Position numbers and translations under genes: made by a program. Source: Hyphomicrobiales bacterium (GTDB taxonomy: Bacteria; Pseudomonadota; Alphaproteobacteria; Rhizobiales; Aestuariivirgaceae). Taken from it: 5,360 nucleotides of DNA. Of this stretch, positions 5,356-5,360 are shown one piece after another. The notes under the pieces were generated by a model. The model was given only the letters and a program-made list of their open reading frames with translations. It was not told the DNA's origin and did not search any database. The stretch covers positions 1 to 5,360 of the forward strand of contig JAAURV010000229.1 of NCBI GenBank assembly GCA_012032065.1, in the 5' to 3' direction. Each line of letters opens with the position of its first letter. The first letter of the stretch is position 1.

Positions 5356-5360
5356 ATCTC

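Overview
The window looks like chromosomal DNA from an alphaproteobacterium. Four things point there: a moderately high G+C content, the gene order rbfA–truB–rpsO–pnp, a Coq7-type ubiquinone hydroxylase, and a palindromic CTAG-flanked repeat of a kind common in that class. I cannot name an order or genus from sequence alone.

Layout. Positions 1–679 (minus strand) hold a coq7 homologue that runs off the left edge. It is split by an element of about 112 bp with imperfect terminal inverted repeats, flanked by duplicated CTAG. Removing the element plus one CTAG (114 bp) rejoins the two halves of Coq7 in frame. Divergently, from 766 on the plus strand, comes a block for ribosome maturation and RNA metabolism: rbfA (30S maturation factor), truB (tRNA pseudouridine-55 synthase), rpsO (ribosomal protein S15) and pnp (polynucleotide phosphorylase). 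The block closes with a good intrinsic terminator at 5326–5355. A two-gene ribbon-helix-helix/ParE-RelE-type toxin–antitoxin cassette (1209–1786) sits between rbfA and truB, directly against the 5' end of truB.

Reading frames. Several core genes carry single-base frame breaks whose downstream parts remain perfectly conserved in another frame. rpsO has one extra base near 2841, pnp lacks one base near 4341 and another near 5119, and the coq7 3' end has a compensating pair. truB codes for conserved residues upstream of any ordinary start codon. S15 and PNPase are broken yet otherwise perfect, so indel errors in the read or assembly are the simplest explanation. The element in coq7 is different: it has the marks of a real insertion.

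How the genes fit together. RbfA, TruB, S15 and PNPase act on ribosome assembly, tRNA modification and RNA turnover, and are commonly co-transcribed. The rpsO–pnp gap holds alternative GC-rich hairpins that could serve in processing or attenuation. The toxin–antitoxin pair is accessory and probably inserted. I found no CRISPR array, tRNA or rRNA gene, and no clearly novel system. The strongest unusual signal is the small non-autonomous element in coq7.
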